Assembly (NCBI RefSeq): GCF_000600295.1
Contig: NZ_JEMG01000001.1
Coordinates: 1,679,165-1,743,164 of the forward strand
DNA: 64,000 nt
Direction: 5' to 3'
From: Hylemonella gracilis str. Niagara R
GTDB taxonomy: Bacteria > Pseudomonadota > Gammaproteobacteria > Burkholderiales > Burkholderiaceae_C
Under the pieces are notes generated by a model. It was not told the DNA's origin. It saw only the letters and a program-made list of their open reading frames with translations, and did not search any database. Position numbers and translations under genes: made by a program. Below are positions 10,812 to 24,265 of the stretch, one piece after another (the first letter of the stretch is position 1; every line of letters begins with the position of its first letter).

Positions 10812-10832
10812 TGCTGCGGCGCAGCATTTTTT
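10812..10832 (+). terminator. Rho-independent terminator of the envelope operon
   Basis: A perfect 6-base-pair stem, TGCTGC (10812-10817) and GCAGCA (10821-10826), has a GGC loop and is followed directly by six T residues. It lies 56 bases after the trmH-like stop. This is a textbook intrinsic terminator ending the cdsA-to-trmH operon. Confidence 0.8.
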
Positions 10833-11026
10833 CTTGATATGAGATATTGATTTTCTTATTGAGAAAATTGAGAGCTAAGTATTTGATTTAAAAGGAATAA
10901 AAAAACTCCTCTTCACCAAGATCGGGGCGGCAACGCGAGGAAGGGTGGGCCTACATTGAACGGGTCGCAAGTCTTATTCATGGCCTGCGCTTTCCCCTGT
11001 ATCCACCATGACCCAAGGAGTTCACC
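10833..11026 (+). promoter_or_regulatory. AT-rich upstream region of isocitrate lyase
   Basis: This spacer starts with about 90 bases of strikingly AT-rich DNA (10833-10915) in an otherwise GC-rich window, with several TTGA tracts. This is the likely promoter region of aceA. I could not pick a single convincing -35/-10 pair. The aceA ribosome binding site AAGGAG is at 11015-11020, six bases before the ATG. Confidence 0.5.
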
Positions 11027-12346
11027 ATGCCCCAAACCCTGACCGAACAACTCAGCCGTGAGCAACAAGCTGCCGCCCTGGAGAAAGACTGGGTGAGTAA
11101 CCCGCGCTGGAAAGGCATTGAGCGCGGTTACAGCGCCGCCGATGTCGTGCGCCTGCGCGGTTCCTTTCCCATTGAGCACACTGTCGCGCGCCGCACGGCG
11201 GAAAAGCTCTGGGATCTGCTGCACACCACGCCGTATGTGAACTGCCTCGGCGCATTGACGGGCGGGCAGGCCATGCAGCAGGTCAAGGCCGGTGTGAAGG
11301 CCATTTACCTCTCGGGCTGGCAGGTAGCGGCTGATAACAACACGTACGCGTCCATGTACCCCGACCAGTCCCTCTATCCGGTGGATTCCGTGCCCAAGGT
11401 GGTGGAGAGCATCAACAACACCTTCCGTCGCGCCGATGAGATCCAGCACGCCAAGGGCGTCAACCCCGGCGACAAGGACTACATCGACTACTTCGCGCCC
11501 ATCGTGGCCGATGCAGAGGCCGGTTTCGGCGGTGTGCTCAACGCCTTTGAACTCATGAAGGCCATGATCCGCGCGGGCGCGGCAGGCGTGCACTGGGAAG
11601 ATCAGCTCGCTTCCGTCAAGAAGTGCGGGCATATGGGCGGCAAGGTGCTGCTGCCCACGCGCGAGTCCTGCCAGAAACTGATTGCCGCACGCATGGCGGC
11701 GGATGTGATGGGCGTGCCGACGCTGGTGATCGCGCGCACGGACGCAGAAGCCGCCGATCTGTTGACCTCCGACTACGACGAGATCGACCAGCCCTTCCTG
11801 ACTGGCGAACGCACCGCCGAAGGTTTCTTCAAGACCCGCAAGGGTCTGGACCAGGCCGTGGCCCGCGCCAACGCCTACGCTCGCTATGCTGACCTGGTGT
11901 GGTGCGAAACCGGCACACCCGACCTGAATTTCGCGAAGAAGTTCGCCGAAGCGGTGCACAAGGTCCATCCCGGCAAGATGCTGGCCTACAACTGCTCGCC
12001 TTCCTTCAACTGGAAGAAGAACCTGGACGACGCGACCATCGCCAAGTTCCAGCGCGAGCTCGGGGCCATGGGCTACAAGTACCAGTTCATTACCCTGGCT
12101 GGCATCCATAGCATGTGGTTCAACATGTTCGACCTGGCTCAGGACTATGTGCGGCGCGGCATGACGGCCTATGTGGACCGCGTGCAGGAGCCCGAGTTCG
12201 CGGCGCGCGAGCGCGGCTACACCTTTGTCTCGCACCAGCAGGAGGTGGGCACCGGCTACTTCGACGAGGTGACCACCGCCATCCAGGGTGGACGCTCCAG
12301 CGTGACGGCCCTGACCGGTTCCACCGAGGAAGAGCAGTTCCATTGA
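11027..12346 (+). CDS. aceA: Isocitrate lyase
   Basis: A 439-residue isocitrate lyase, the usual length of the short bacterial form. The signature KKCGHMGGK is present with catalytic Cys200. The other conserved segments include W-E-D-Q and N-C-S-P-S-F-N-W. The enzyme splits isocitrate into glyoxylate and succinate, the first step of the glyoxylate shunt used for growth on acetate and fatty acids. It is monocistronic as far as can be seen, with an AT-rich upstream region and hairpins downstream. Malate synthase is not adjacent. Confidence 0.97.
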   Translation: MPQTLTEQLSREQQAAALEKDWVSNPRWKGIERGYSAADVVRLRGSFPIEHTVARRTAEKLWDLLHTTPYVNCLGALTGGQAMQQVKAGVKAIYLSGWQVAADNNTYASMYPDQSLYPVDSVPKVVESINNTFRRADEIQHAKGVNPGDKDYIDYFAPIVADAEAGFGGVLNAFELMKAMIRAGAAGVHWEDQLASVKKCGHMGGKVLLPTRESCQKLIAARMAADVMGVPTLVIARTDAEAADLLTSDYDEIDQPFLTGERTAEGFFKTRKGLDQAVARANAYARYADLVWCETGTPDLNFAKKFAEAVHKVHPGKMLAYNCSPSFNWKKNLDDATIAKFQRELGAMGYKYQFITLAGIHSMWFNMFDLAQDYVRRGMTAYVDRVQEPEFAARERGYTFVSHQQEVGTGYFDEVTTAIQGGRSSVTALTGSTEEEQFH

Positions 12347-12362
12347 TGCCTGGTTGACGCGC

Positions 12363-12390
12363 ATGCGATCCGCGTTGGTGCGGATCGCAT
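12363..12390 (+). terminator. Perfect hairpin after aceA
   Basis: An 11-base-pair perfect inverted repeat, ATGCGATCCGC and GCGGATCGCAT, with a six-base loop, lies 16 bases past the aceA stop. No T-run follows, so it is either a U-less terminator, an mRNA 3' stabiliser or a protein site. Calling it a terminator is inference from position. Confidence 0.55.
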
Positions 12391-12406
12391 GAGAGCGAGG
12401 CTTCTT

Positions 12407-12447
12407 GCGGGTTCATGACCGAAGGCATGAACCCGCTCCGCTATAAT
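12407..12447 (+). promoter_or_regulatory. Second perfect hairpin joined to a consensus -10 before carA
   Basis: A second 11-base-pair perfect inverted repeat, GCGGGTTCATG (12407-12417) and CATGAACCCGC (12426-12436), has an 8-base spacer. It ends five bases before TATAAT at 12442-12447, a perfect -10 hexamer for the carA leader. The expected -35 position falls in the loop of the repeat and matches the consensus poorly, which fits a promoter controlled by a factor that binds the palindrome. About 120 bases of untranslated leader follow before carA. Confidence 0.5.
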
Positions 12448-12573
12448 GCGAGGCTGTTCAGAAATCAGCGCGCCCGCAGCGCATTTCCTTAGAACCTTCC
12501 CTCACCAAAAGCAGCAAAGACAGGCCAAGTTCCTGGCAATGCGTGGGCGCGCCCGTAACCAACGGAGTCCCCA

Positions 12574-13749
12574 GTGCTTTTGTCTCTTCAAGGCGCGCAA
12601 CAACCGCAGCCTCCCGCCATCCTGGCGCTTGCAGACGGCACGGTCTTTCTCGGCAATTCCATTGGCGCCACGGGTGCCACTGCCGGTGAAGTGGTGTTCA
12701 ACACCGCCCTCACCGGTTACCAGGAAATCCTCACTGATCCGAGCTACTGCCGCCAGATCGTCACGCTGACCTATCCGCACATCGGCAACTACGGCATCAA
12801 TGCCGAAGACGTGGAATCCGAAAAAGTCCACGCCGCCGGCCTCATCATCAAGGACCTGCCCCTGCTGGCGTCCAACTTCCGCAGCACCGAGACGCTGTCG
12901 CAGTACCTCGTGCGCGAGAAGACCGTGGCGATCGCCAACATCGACACGCGCAAACTCACCCGTGTCTTGCGCGACAAGGGGGCTCAGAACGGTGCCATCG
13001 TCGCACTGAAGTCAGGCGAGTCCGTCACGCAGGCGCGCATTGACGATGCGATCGCACGTGCCAAGGCCGCGCCCAGCATGGCCGGGCAGGATCTTGCGCA
13101 GGTGGTGAGCGTGGCTCGGGCCTATGAATGGAAGCAGACCGAGTGGCAGTTGGACGGCGGGTATGGCGTGCTGGAACAACCTAGGTTCCACGTCGTCGCA
13201 TACGACTTTGGTGTCAAGAAGAACATCCTGCGCATGCTCGCGTCGCGGGGCGTCAAGGTCACCGTGGTTCCCGCGCAGACGTCTGCGGCCGAGGTGTTGA
13301 AATACCAGCCCGATGGTGTGTTCCTCAGCAATGGCCCGGGGGACCCGGAGCCTTGTGACTACGCCATCGCGGCGACGAAGGAATTCCTCGCGCAAGGCCT
13401 GCCGACCTTCGGCATCTGCCTCGGTCATCAAATCCTGGGGCTGGCTCTGGGCGCCAAGACCTTCAAGATGAAGACCGGCCACCACGGCGCCAACCATCCG
13501 GTGAAGAACCTGGACACGGGTCGTGTGAGCATCACCAGCCAGAACCATGGTTTCGCCGTGGATCCCAAGACCTTGCCGGCCAGCAGCAGAGAGACTCATG
13601 TTTCGCTGTTCGACGGCACCTTGCAAGGCTTTGAATGCACGGACAAACCTGCTTTCGGTTTTCAGGGCCACCCCGAAGCCTCGCCCGGCCCGCATGACAT
13701 TGCCTATCTCTTCGACCGCTTCGTCAAACTGATGGAAGCCCGCGCATGA
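12574..13749 (+). CDS. carA: Carbamoyl-phosphate synthase small subunit
   Basis: A 391-residue glutaminase subunit that supplies ammonia to CarB for carbamoyl phosphate, the precursor of arginine and pyrimidines. The N-terminal half is the CPSase small-chain domain with the [10 protein letters not shown] region. The C-terminal half is a class I glutamine amidotransferase with nucleophile Cys282 in GICLGHQ and the GHPEASPGP His/Glu pair. The GTG start at 12574 follows GGAG at 12564-12567. The stop overlaps the next gene as ATGA. Confidence 0.97.
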   Translation: MLLSLQGAQQPQPPAILALADGTVFLGNSIGATGATAGEVVFNTALTGYQEILTDPSYCRQIVTLTYPHIGNYGINAEDVESEKVHAAGLIIKDLPLLASNFRSTETLSQYLVREKTVAIANIDTRKLTRVLRDKGAQNGAIVALKSGESVTQARIDDAIARAKAAPSMAGQDLAQVVSVARAYEWKQTEWQLDGGYGVLEQPRFHVVAYDFGVKKNILRMLASRGVKVTVVPAQTSAAEVLKYQPDGVFLSNGPGDPEPCDYAIAATKEFLAQGLPTFGICLGHQILGLALGAKTFKMKTGHHGANHPVKNLDTGRVSITSQNHGFAVDPKTLPASSRETHVSLFDGTLQGFECTDKPAFGFQGHPEASPGPHDIAYLFDRFVKLMEARA

Positions 13750-14423
13750 GTTTCTACGGTGTCACCGATCTCTGGACCTATGTGCTGGGGGCCATCGGCA
13801 TCATCTTGCTGCCCGGCCCCAATTCGCTGTTTGTGTTGTCGGTGGCGACGGCACGCGGCGTGCGCATCGGTTATCAGGCGGCCTGCGGCGTGTTCCTGGG
13901 CGACAGCATCCTGCTCTTGTTCACGGCGATGGGCGCGGCCAGCTTGCTGCGCACTTATCCAGCGTTGTTCATGGTCGTGAAGTACGTGGGCGCCGCCTAC
14001 CTGGTCTGGGTGGGACTGAATCTGGCTTGGACGGCTTGGCGGAAATGGCGAGAGTCCGGTCGCGGCGTTTTGGTCCAAGTTGCACCGTCGCAAGGTTCCA
14101 CCGAGACACCAGCCCATCTGCAACGGCCCTTCCAGCGTGCCCTGGTCATCAGCCTGCTCAATCCCAAGGCTATCCTCTTCCTGCTCTCGTTTTTCGTGCA
14201 GTTCATCGACCCCGGCTATGAAACGCCGGCGATCCCGTTCCTGATCCTCAGTGCCATCGTCATGGCGTGCAGCGCCGTTTACCTGTCAGTGCTCATCGTC
14301 GCGGGCGCGCGCCTGGCCGATGCCTTCCGAGCGCGCCATCGAGTTTCCGCCGGTCTCTCCGGCGCCGTGGGCGCCTTGTTCCTGTGGTTCGGCGCCAAGC
14401 TGGCCACGGCCAGCCTGAACTGA
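13746..14423 (+). CDS. leuE: LysE/RhtB-family amino acid exporter, LeuE-like
   Basis: A 225-residue membrane protein with about six hydrophobic segments. It carries the family stretch [13 protein letters not shown] near residue 20 and the [17 protein letters not shown] segment near residue 140. By recall the sequence follows E. coli LeuE (YeaS) closely along its length, so export of leucine or related amino acids is the likely role; the substrate is inferred. It overlaps the carA stop (ATGA) and precedes carB by 14 bases, so an exporter is translated within the carbamoyl phosphate synthase operon. I recall the same insertion in relatives. Confidence 0.85.
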   Translation: MSFYGVTDLWTYVLGAIGIILLPGPNSLFVLSVATARGVRIGYQAACGVFLGDSILLLFTAMGAASLLRTYPALFMVVKYVGAAYLVWVGLNLAWTAWRKWRESGRGVLVQVAPSQGSTETPAHLQRPFQRALVISLLNPKAILFLLSFFVQFIDPGYETPAIPFLILSAIVMACSAVYLSVLIVAGARLADAFRARHRVSAGLSGAVGALFLWFGAKLATASLN

Positions 14424-14437
14424 ATTCCGAGTAAGCC

Positions 14438-17703
<3,266 letters not shown>

Positions 17704-17704
<1 letters not shown>

Positions 17705-17751
17705 TCCGGGCGTCTTGGGCAGGGAGGGGTGGCTCTTCGCCCTTCCCGGAT
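17704..17751 (+). terminator. Hairpin at the end of carB
   Basis: ATCCGGG (17704-17710) and CCCGGAT (17745-17751) form the outer stem of a larger hairpin with internal GGGC/GCCC pairing. No T-run follows. It begins on the last base of the carB stop codon, so it probably ends or attenuates the carAB transcript before the accessory pair that follows. Confidence 0.45.
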
Positions 17752-17843
17752 GAGCGAGGTCAAGCTTCCATCATCCCCCGCTGCCTGCTCCTCAGGGCTA
17801 GTCCGGGTGGGGTGGGGTGGCTGATTCTTCTACAGTGCGACGC

Positions 17844-18815
17844 ATGCAAGTCGCTCCGCCCGACTCCTCCGTGCGCCGCTGGACCACCGATGCGGTGGCC
17901 GACGAACAACGGCTGGATTACTGGGTCGGGGCGATTTGCGAGGCTTTCCTGGAGATGGGGTGCAGTTCCAGAGCGGCGCGTCGGTTCGATGGTGAACTCA
18001 CCAGCCTTCCGGTGGCCGATGTGGTGTTCAACCAGGTCATCTCCAGCACTCAGGACGTCTACCGTACGCCCACCGCCATCGCGCGCGGTGGCGCCCACCC
18101 GTATTACCTGATCACGCAGTGGCGGTATCCCTGGCAGTTGCGCCAGGGTGGGCGGTTGCTGCAACTGCGCCCAGGGGATGCCGCCCTGGTCGATTCCGCG
18201 CAGAGCTATGAGTTGCATTTTCCGGAAGCGGTCGGCTGTCTGTCGGTGCAAATCCCCCGCTTTTGGGCGGCGCGCTGGCTTGCGATGCCTGAAAGCACGC
18301 AGGCGCGCGTCGCTGCGCGCGACCAGGACTGGGGGCGCATGTTGTCGGCCCTGTGCGTGCAACTCGGTCAGCAGCCTCTGCTGGCTCGCGGCTATCCGGC
18401 GGCGCTGCTGTCAGACCATCTCGGGGCTTTGTTGGCGGCGGCATTGGAACCCGCAGTCACATCCGGTCTGCCCGCGTCGGGGCGTCAGGCTCTGCTGGAG
18501 CGCGCCCGGGACCTGATGCGCCAGCGGCTGGACGAAATCGGCCTCACGGCGGAGCGTGTGGCGGTCGAACTCGGGGTCTCGGTTCGGACTTTGCACCGTT
18601 GCTTCACCGCGGCGGATGCCAGCTTTGCCGGCACGCTGCGCCGCTTGCGTCTCGAGCAGGCCCGGGCGTGGCTGGCCCAGCCCCGCTGGGCCAGGGTGGG
18701 GGTGGGGGAGATCGGCCGGCTGTGCGGTTTTCCTGATCCCTCCCATTTCACGCGAGAGTTCCAGCAGGCATTCGGTCAGACGCCCGCGCGCTGGCGTCGC
18801 ACGACGCACGGCTGA
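17844..18815 (+). CDS. AraC-family transcriptional regulator (FeaR-like architecture)
   Basis: A 323-residue regulator. The N-terminal about 200 residues resemble the AraC-binding-like domain found in FeaR and NphR-type activators. The last 100 residues are an AraC DNA-binding domain with two helix-turn-helix units (L-T-A-E-R-V-A-V-E-L-G-V-S-V-R-T-L-H-R-C-F and I-G-R-L-C-G-F-P-D-P-S-H-F-T-R-E-F). ATG 17844 is preferred to an upstream GTG at 17817. The inducer is unknown. The nearest target is the hydrolase 152 bases downstream on the same strand. The pair lies between carB and greA. Confidence 0.85.
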   Translation: MQVAPPDSSVRRWTTDAVADEQRLDYWVGAICEAFLEMGCSSRAARRFDGELTSLPVADVVFNQVISSTQDVYRTPTAIARGGAHPYYLITQWRYPWQLRQGGRLLQLRPGDAALVDSAQSYELHFPEAVGCLSVQIPRFWAARWLAMPESTQARVAARDQDWGRMLSALCVQLGQQPLLARGYPAALLSDHLGALLAAALEPAVTSGLPASGRQALLERARDLMRQRLDEIGLTAERVAVELGVSVRTLHRCFTAADASFAGTLRRLRLEQARAWLAQPRWARVGVGEIGRLCGFPDPSHFTREFQQAFGQTPARWRRTTHG

Positions 18816-18901
18816 CACCCTTCGCCCATCCTCTGCCCAAGGTAGGGTGCGCTGGCGCGCACGAGCAATTCGACTGGCGCTTTCAAGCCATTGCCGCCCT
18901 G

Positions 18902-18919
18902 CCAGCTTGCCTAAGCTGG
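18902..18919. promoter_or_regulatory. Inverted repeat upstream of the alpha/beta hydrolase
   Basis: CCAGCTT and AAGCTGG form a perfect 7-base-pair inverted repeat with a 4-base spacer, about 50 bases before the hydrolase start and 86 bases after the AraC gene. It could be a small terminator-like hairpin for the regulator or an operator. No T-run follows. Confidence 0.35.
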
Positions 18920-18967
18920 GGTTCTGCGGTTGCACATCGCGACTGCATCATTGACGAGGAGATGGTT

Positions 18968-19696
18968 ATGGCGGATACCTACGTTCTGGTTCATGGGGCT
19001 TGGCACACGGGCGAGTTGATGGAACCCGTCGCGCAACACATTCGGGCCCAGGGGCATGTGGTGCACTGTCCCACATTGGCAGGCAATCGGCCCGGTGATG
19101 ACCGCGCACGCACCGGCCTCAGTGAAGCCGCGCAGTCACTGGCGGACTTCCTGGTGCAACGCAATCTGAGCGACATCCGCCTGGTGGGTCACAGTTACGG
19201 CGGCATGGTGATCAGCAAGGTGGCGGATCTGATGCCAGAACGCATCCGGCGGCTGGTGTACTGGAATGCCTTCGTGCCCCTGGATGGCGAATGCTTGAAC
19301 GACCTTACGCCGCCGCACTACCGCACCTTGTTCGACGGCATCGCGGCCGAAAGCGGGGGCGCGGTACGCCTGCCCTATCCCGTTTGGCGCGAGGCCTTCA
19401 TCAACGATGCCGACGCGATGCTGGCCGAGCGCAGTTACGCCCAACTCAATCCGCACCCCTATCGCACCTTCACGGAGCCGATCGCACTGCGCACGCCTTT
19501 GGCCGCGCTGCCGATGGGCAAGAGTTACCTCAATGGCCGCCAGGACATCGCGATGCCGCACAGCCTGCCCTGGCATCCGCGTCTGTCGGAACGGCTGGGG
19601 CTGTTCCGCCTGGTTGAGTGCGAAGGCAGCCATGAGTTGTGTTTCACGGCTCCCGAGCGGCTGGCCACCAAGATGATGGAAGCGGGGCGAGATTGA
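18968..19696 (+). CDS. Alpha/beta hydrolase (EstC / hydroxynitrile-lyase-like family)
   Basis: A 242-residue single-domain alpha/beta hydrolase. The oxyanion segment VHGAWHTG is near residue 7, the nucleophile elbow GHSYGG near residue 72, and the catalytic histidine is probably in the E-G-S-H-E-L-C-F stretch close to the C-terminus. This layout is that of plant-type esterases and EstC-like enzymes; the substrate is unknown. ATG 18968 is chosen because GAGGAG at 18956-18961 has correct spacing, unlike the in-frame ATG at 18962. It is followed by the greA promoter and leader hairpin. Confidence 0.82.
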   Translation: MADTYVLVHGAWHTGELMEPVAQHIRAQGHVVHCPTLAGNRPGDDRARTGLSEAAQSLADFLVQRNLSDIRLVGHSYGGMVISKVADLMPERIRRLVYWNAFVPLDGECLNDLTPPHYRTLFDGIAAESGGAVRLPYPVWREAFINDADAMLAERSYAQLNPHPYRTFTEPIALRTPLAALPMGKSYLNGRQDIAMPHSLPWHPRLSERLGLFRLVECEGSHELCFTAPERLATKMMEAGRD

Positions 19697-19731
19697 GGGC
19701 TCCCTTGATCGCGGCCTGGCCTTCCCCGGGC

Positions 19732-19808
19732 TTGTATCCGCTGTCATTCACGGCATAATTCCGGTTCGAGACCGCCGAGCGGCAACGCCCGGCGGTTTGC
19801 TTTTTTCT
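19732..19808 (+). promoter_or_regulatory. greA promoter and leader hairpin / attenuator
   Basis: TTGTAT (19732-19737) and CATAAT (19754-19759), 16 bases apart, form a plausible sigma70 promoter. Eleven bases later ACCGCCG (19771-19777) pairs with CGGCGGT (19790-19796), followed by TTTGCTTTTTT. This is a terminator-shaped hairpin lying between the promoter and greA. It may end the upstream hydrolase transcript, or act as a leader attenuator of greA resembling the GraL leader of E. coli greA. Confidence 0.55.
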
Positions 19809-19828
19809 TGATGAAAACGGAGTACGAC

Positions 19829-20305
19829 GTGGCCACCATTCCGATCACCCTGCGCGGCGCGGAAAAGCTCAAGACCGAATTGCATCGCCTGAAGACCGTC
19901 GATCGCCCTGCCGTCATCAATGCCATCGCCGAGGCCCGTGCCCAGGGTGATCTGAGCGAAAACGCCGAGTACGAAGCCGCCAAGGACAGGCAAGGCTTCA
20001 TCGAAGGTCGCATCCAAGAGATCGAGGGTAAGCTGTCGGCGGCCCAGGTCATCGACCCCGCCGGACTGGATGCTGGGGGCAAGGTCGTTTTTGGCGCCAC
20101 CGTGGAACTGGAAGACGAGGCCACCGGCGACAGCGTGACCTACCAGATCGTAGGCGAGGACGAGGCTGATCTGAAGCAAGGCCTGATCAACGTCAGCAGT
20201 CCGATCGCGCGCGCGCTCATCGGCAAGGAGGAGGGTGACACGGCGGAAGTCCAAGCCCCGGGGGGGGTGAAGCGCTACGAAATCGTGGCGGTGTCCTACC
20301 GCTGA
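19829..20305 (+). CDS. greA: Transcription elongation factor GreA
   Basis: A 158-residue GreA, exactly the usual length. It has an N-terminal coiled coil whose tip carries the acidic pair in [13 protein letters not shown], and a C-terminal FKBP-like domain. GreA enters the RNA polymerase secondary channel and stimulates cleavage of backtracked transcripts. The GTG start at 19829 follows GGAG at 19819-19822 and gives the standard N-terminus (A-T-I-P-I-T). An in-frame ATG at 19811 lies in the leader and is rejected. It is usually next to carB; here two other genes intervene. Confidence 0.96.
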   Translation: MATIPITLRGAEKLKTELHRLKTVDRPAVINAIAEARAQGDLSENAEYEAAKDRQGFIEGRIQEIEGKLSAAQVIDPAGLDAGGKVVFGATVELEDEATGDSVTYQIVGEDEADLKQGLINVSSPIARALIGKEEGDTAEVQAPGGVKRYEIVAVSYR

Positions 20306-20337
20306 ACCTGGTACGCAACGAACCAGCTGTGACCGTC

Positions 20338-20781
20338 ATGCAACGCCTTCTGTTTTCCCTTCCGGCCTGGGCGGCTGCCTTGTGGTGGGGCAGCCTGACC
20401 ACCATCGGCTTTCTGGTTGTGCCCCTGCTGTTCCTGCATCTGGATACGCCCGCCATCGCGGGACGGATGGCTGCCCGCCTGTTCACGGCACAGACCTGGG
20501 TGTCCGTGTCCTGCACACTCTTCTTGCTCCTGGCGTCCCGGACGCGCGGCGATGAGGGTAGGTCGGCGCCGCAGTCTGCGTTGGCATCGGCGCGCTTACC
20601 CATTCTTGCGGGTCTGCTGCTGGCATTGTTGGTCGAGCTGGTGGTCGCGCCCCGCATCGTCGCACGCGAGAACCTGGCACTGTGGCACCGTCTGGGCACC
20701 GGTTTTTATGTTCTGCAGTGGCTGTGCGCGGGGTGGACGTTTTGGCGCATGAGCCGACCCCTCTCGATCCATTCGGGCTAA
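20338..20781 (+). CDS. DUF4149-family membrane protein
   Basis: A 147-residue protein with four predicted membrane segments, beginning M-Q-R-L-L-F-S-L-P-A-W-A-A-A-L-W-W-G, the typical opening of this uncharacterised family. It lies 32 bases after greA, as in other Burkholderiales by recall, and convergent with yhbY. No function is known. A GTG at 20329 in the same frame is an alternative start. Confidence 0.75.
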   Translation: MQRLLFSLPAWAAALWWGSLTTIGFLVVPLLFLHLDTPAIAGRMAARLFTAQTWVSVSCTLFLLLASRTRGDEGRSAPQSALASARLPILAGLLLALLVELVVAPRIVARENLALWHRLGTGFYVLQWLCAGWTFWRMSRPLSIHSG

Positions 20782-20838
20782 GTGGGTGGGTTGGGCCTGG
20801 GCGCTGTCCCGCGCAGCTGCATGCAGTGTGAGTGCGGC

Positions 20839-21315
20839 TCAGGTCTGGCTGCGTTTCTTCACACTGGCCGGGCGCGGTTTCTTGGCCCGTTTGATCTTGC
20901 CGCCCGGGGTCAGGCGCTGGTTGCCCAGCACGCGCAGCACCTTCACCTCAGGGCGTTGTCCGCCCTTCTTGCTGAACTTGAGCACCTTCACATCGCGCGG
21001 ACCCGGTCGACGGTCCTCGTCTATGGTTCGCTCCTTCTCGGGGATGGGGCGCCAGAGCACCAGCAGTTTGCCGATGTGCTGGATCGGCGCCGCGTTCAAT
21101 TCGTCGGCCAGGGTGGCCAGCATGCTTTCGCGTTCAGCACGGTCGTCGGAAAAGACCCGGACCTTGATCAGACCGTGGGCCTTGAGCGCGGCGTCGGTTT
21201 CCTTCTTGATGGCAGGCGTGAGGCCGTCGCCACCGATCATGACCACGGGATCCAAGTGATGGGCCTCGGCGCGGTGTTCCTTGCGTTGGGCGACAGAAAG
21301 TTGAATGGCTGGCAT
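20839..21315 (-). CDS. yhbY: YhbY-family RNA-binding protein (CRM domain)
   Basis: A 158-residue protein. The first 95 residues form a CRM (KH-like) RNA-binding domain with the V-M-I-G-G-D-G-L-T GxxG-type loop. The C-terminal 60 residues are a basic Lys/Arg/Pro-rich tail that is longer than in E. coli YhbY. The family binds pre-50S ribosomal particles. It is divergent from rlmE with only 20 bases between starts, the same arrangement as in E. coli, which supports a ribosome assembly role. Confidence 0.9.
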   Translation of the reverse strand: MPAIQLSVAQRKEHRAEAHHLDPVVMIGGDGLTPAIKKETDAALKAHGLIKVRVFSDDRAERESMLATLADELNAAPIQHIGKLLVLWRPIPEKERTIDEDRRPGPRDVKVLKFSKKGGQRPEVKVLRVLGNQRLTPGGKIKRAKKPRPASVKKRSQT

Positions 21316-21335
21316 GAGGCTATTATCCCTTGGAT

Positions 21336-21995
21336 ATGAAAGTACAGACCAAGAGCAAAAAGGTCAACAAGGCATGGCTCAACGACCATGTGAATGACCC
21401 TTACGTCAAGCTTGCTCAGAAAGAGGGCTATCGCGCGCGCGCGGCCTACAAACTCAAGGAAATCGATGAAACCCTGCGCCTGGTGAAACCTGGGCAGGTC
21501 ATCGTCGATCTGGGTTGCGCGCCGGGTGCATGGAGTCAGTACCTGCGGCGTCGTCTGGCGCCTCAAGGTGCGGCGGTGGGGGAACTGAATGGCAGCGTGA
21601 TCGGCCTGGACCTGTTGCCCATGGAGCCGATCGAAGGCGTGCAGTACATCCAGGGAGATTTCAGAGAGGCCGAGGTGGTGGCGCAGCTGGAGGCGCTGCT
21701 TCAGGGGCGCCCCGTGGACTTGGTCGTCTCCGACATGGCGCCCAATCTGTCCGGCGTGGCCTCGGTGGATACAGCGCGGGTGGAGGAATTGGTGACGCTG
21801 GCCATCGATTTTTGTCGCGCGCACCTCAAACCCACGGGCAGTCTGGTGGCCAAGGTGTTCCACGGTAGTGGCTACAACGAACTGCTGCTTTTGTTCAAAA
21901 ACAACTTTAAGACCGTGAAGCCGCTGAAGCCCAAGGCCTCCCGTGACCGGTCATCCGAGACATTTCTGATCGGTACGGGCCTGAAATCGGGCTGA
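21336..21995 (+). CDS. rlmE: 23S rRNA (uridine-2552-2'-O) methyltransferase
   Basis: A 219-residue FtsJ/RrmJ family methyltransferase. The SAM-binding motif [11 protein letters not shown] is near residue 60. The K-D-K-E catalytic set is represented by the N-terminal Y-R-A-R-A-A-Y-K-L, the S-D-M-A-P-N motif and the late lysine in L-V-A-K-V-F. It methylates U2552 in the 23S A-loop late in 50S assembly. ATG 21336 is preferred to an overlapping TTG at 21330. It lies 179 bases upstream of ftsH, the conserved neighbour. Confidence 0.95.
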   Translation: MKVQTKSKKVNKAWLNDHVNDPYVKLAQKEGYRARAAYKLKEIDETLRLVKPGQVIVDLGCAPGAWSQYLRRRLAPQGAAVGELNGSVIGLDLLPMEPIEGVQYIQGDFREAEVVAQLEALLQGRPVDLVVSDMAPNLSGVASVDTARVEELVTLAIDFCRAHLKPTGSLVAKVFHGSGYNELLLLFKNNFKTVKPLKPKASRDRSSETFLIGTGLKSG

Positions 21996-22111
21996 ATAGT
22001 CGGTATGCATCACCAAAACCGGTCATGGCCCGGGAATCCCGTGCCTAAGCGGGGGCGATGAAGCCCCTGCGCAGTCAATGGCCGTCTCGGTGATTGGCTA
22101 TCGGGCGGTGG

Positions 22112-22140
22112 CTTGAAAGCCCTAAAATGAATCCAAACTA
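22112..22140 (+). promoter_or_regulatory. Possible heat-shock (RpoH) promoter of ftsH
   Basis: CTTGAAA at 22112-22118 matches the sigma32 -35 element exactly. About 13 bases later TCCAAACT is a partial match to the -10 consensus. It sits 57 bases before the ftsH ribosome binding site. ftsH is heat-shock controlled in E. coli, which supports the reading. The -10 match is imperfect, so this is tentative. Confidence 0.4.
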
Positions 22141-22174
22141 GTTCCCCGCAGGATATCCCTTTCAGGAGTCACAC

Positions 22175-24097
<1,923 letters not shown>

Positions 24098-24206
24098 GCG
24101 AGGCCGTGCATGGAGTTCAGTGAGGTGCCAGCGATCGCAAGTTCAAGTGGTGTGCCGCCTTGGGTGGACCACGGTTGGACCATGGTGCAAGGCTGACAGC
24201 TGAGGC

Positions 24207-24258
24207 GATAATCGTCGACGGGGCAGGGAACCCAGGTTTCCGCCCCGTTTGTATTTTT
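24207..24258 (+). terminator. ftsH terminator with a -10-like GATAAT at its base
   Basis: ACGGGGC (24218-24224) pairs with GCCCCGT (24242-24248), extended inside by GGGAA/TTTCC pairing, and is followed by a T-rich run to 24258. This is a strong intrinsic terminator about 120 bases after ftsH. GATAAT at 24207-24212 would place a transcription start almost exactly at the foot of the hairpin. The element may therefore be a leader of folP as well as the end of ftsH. folP begins eight bases after the T-run. Confidence 0.65.
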
Positions 24259-24265
24259 GATCTTC

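Noticed and set aside
19762-19800. Possible tRNA T-arm (GGTTCGAG)
   Set aside because: No acceptor or anticodon arm surrounds it. The bases belong to the greA leader next to the hairpin.
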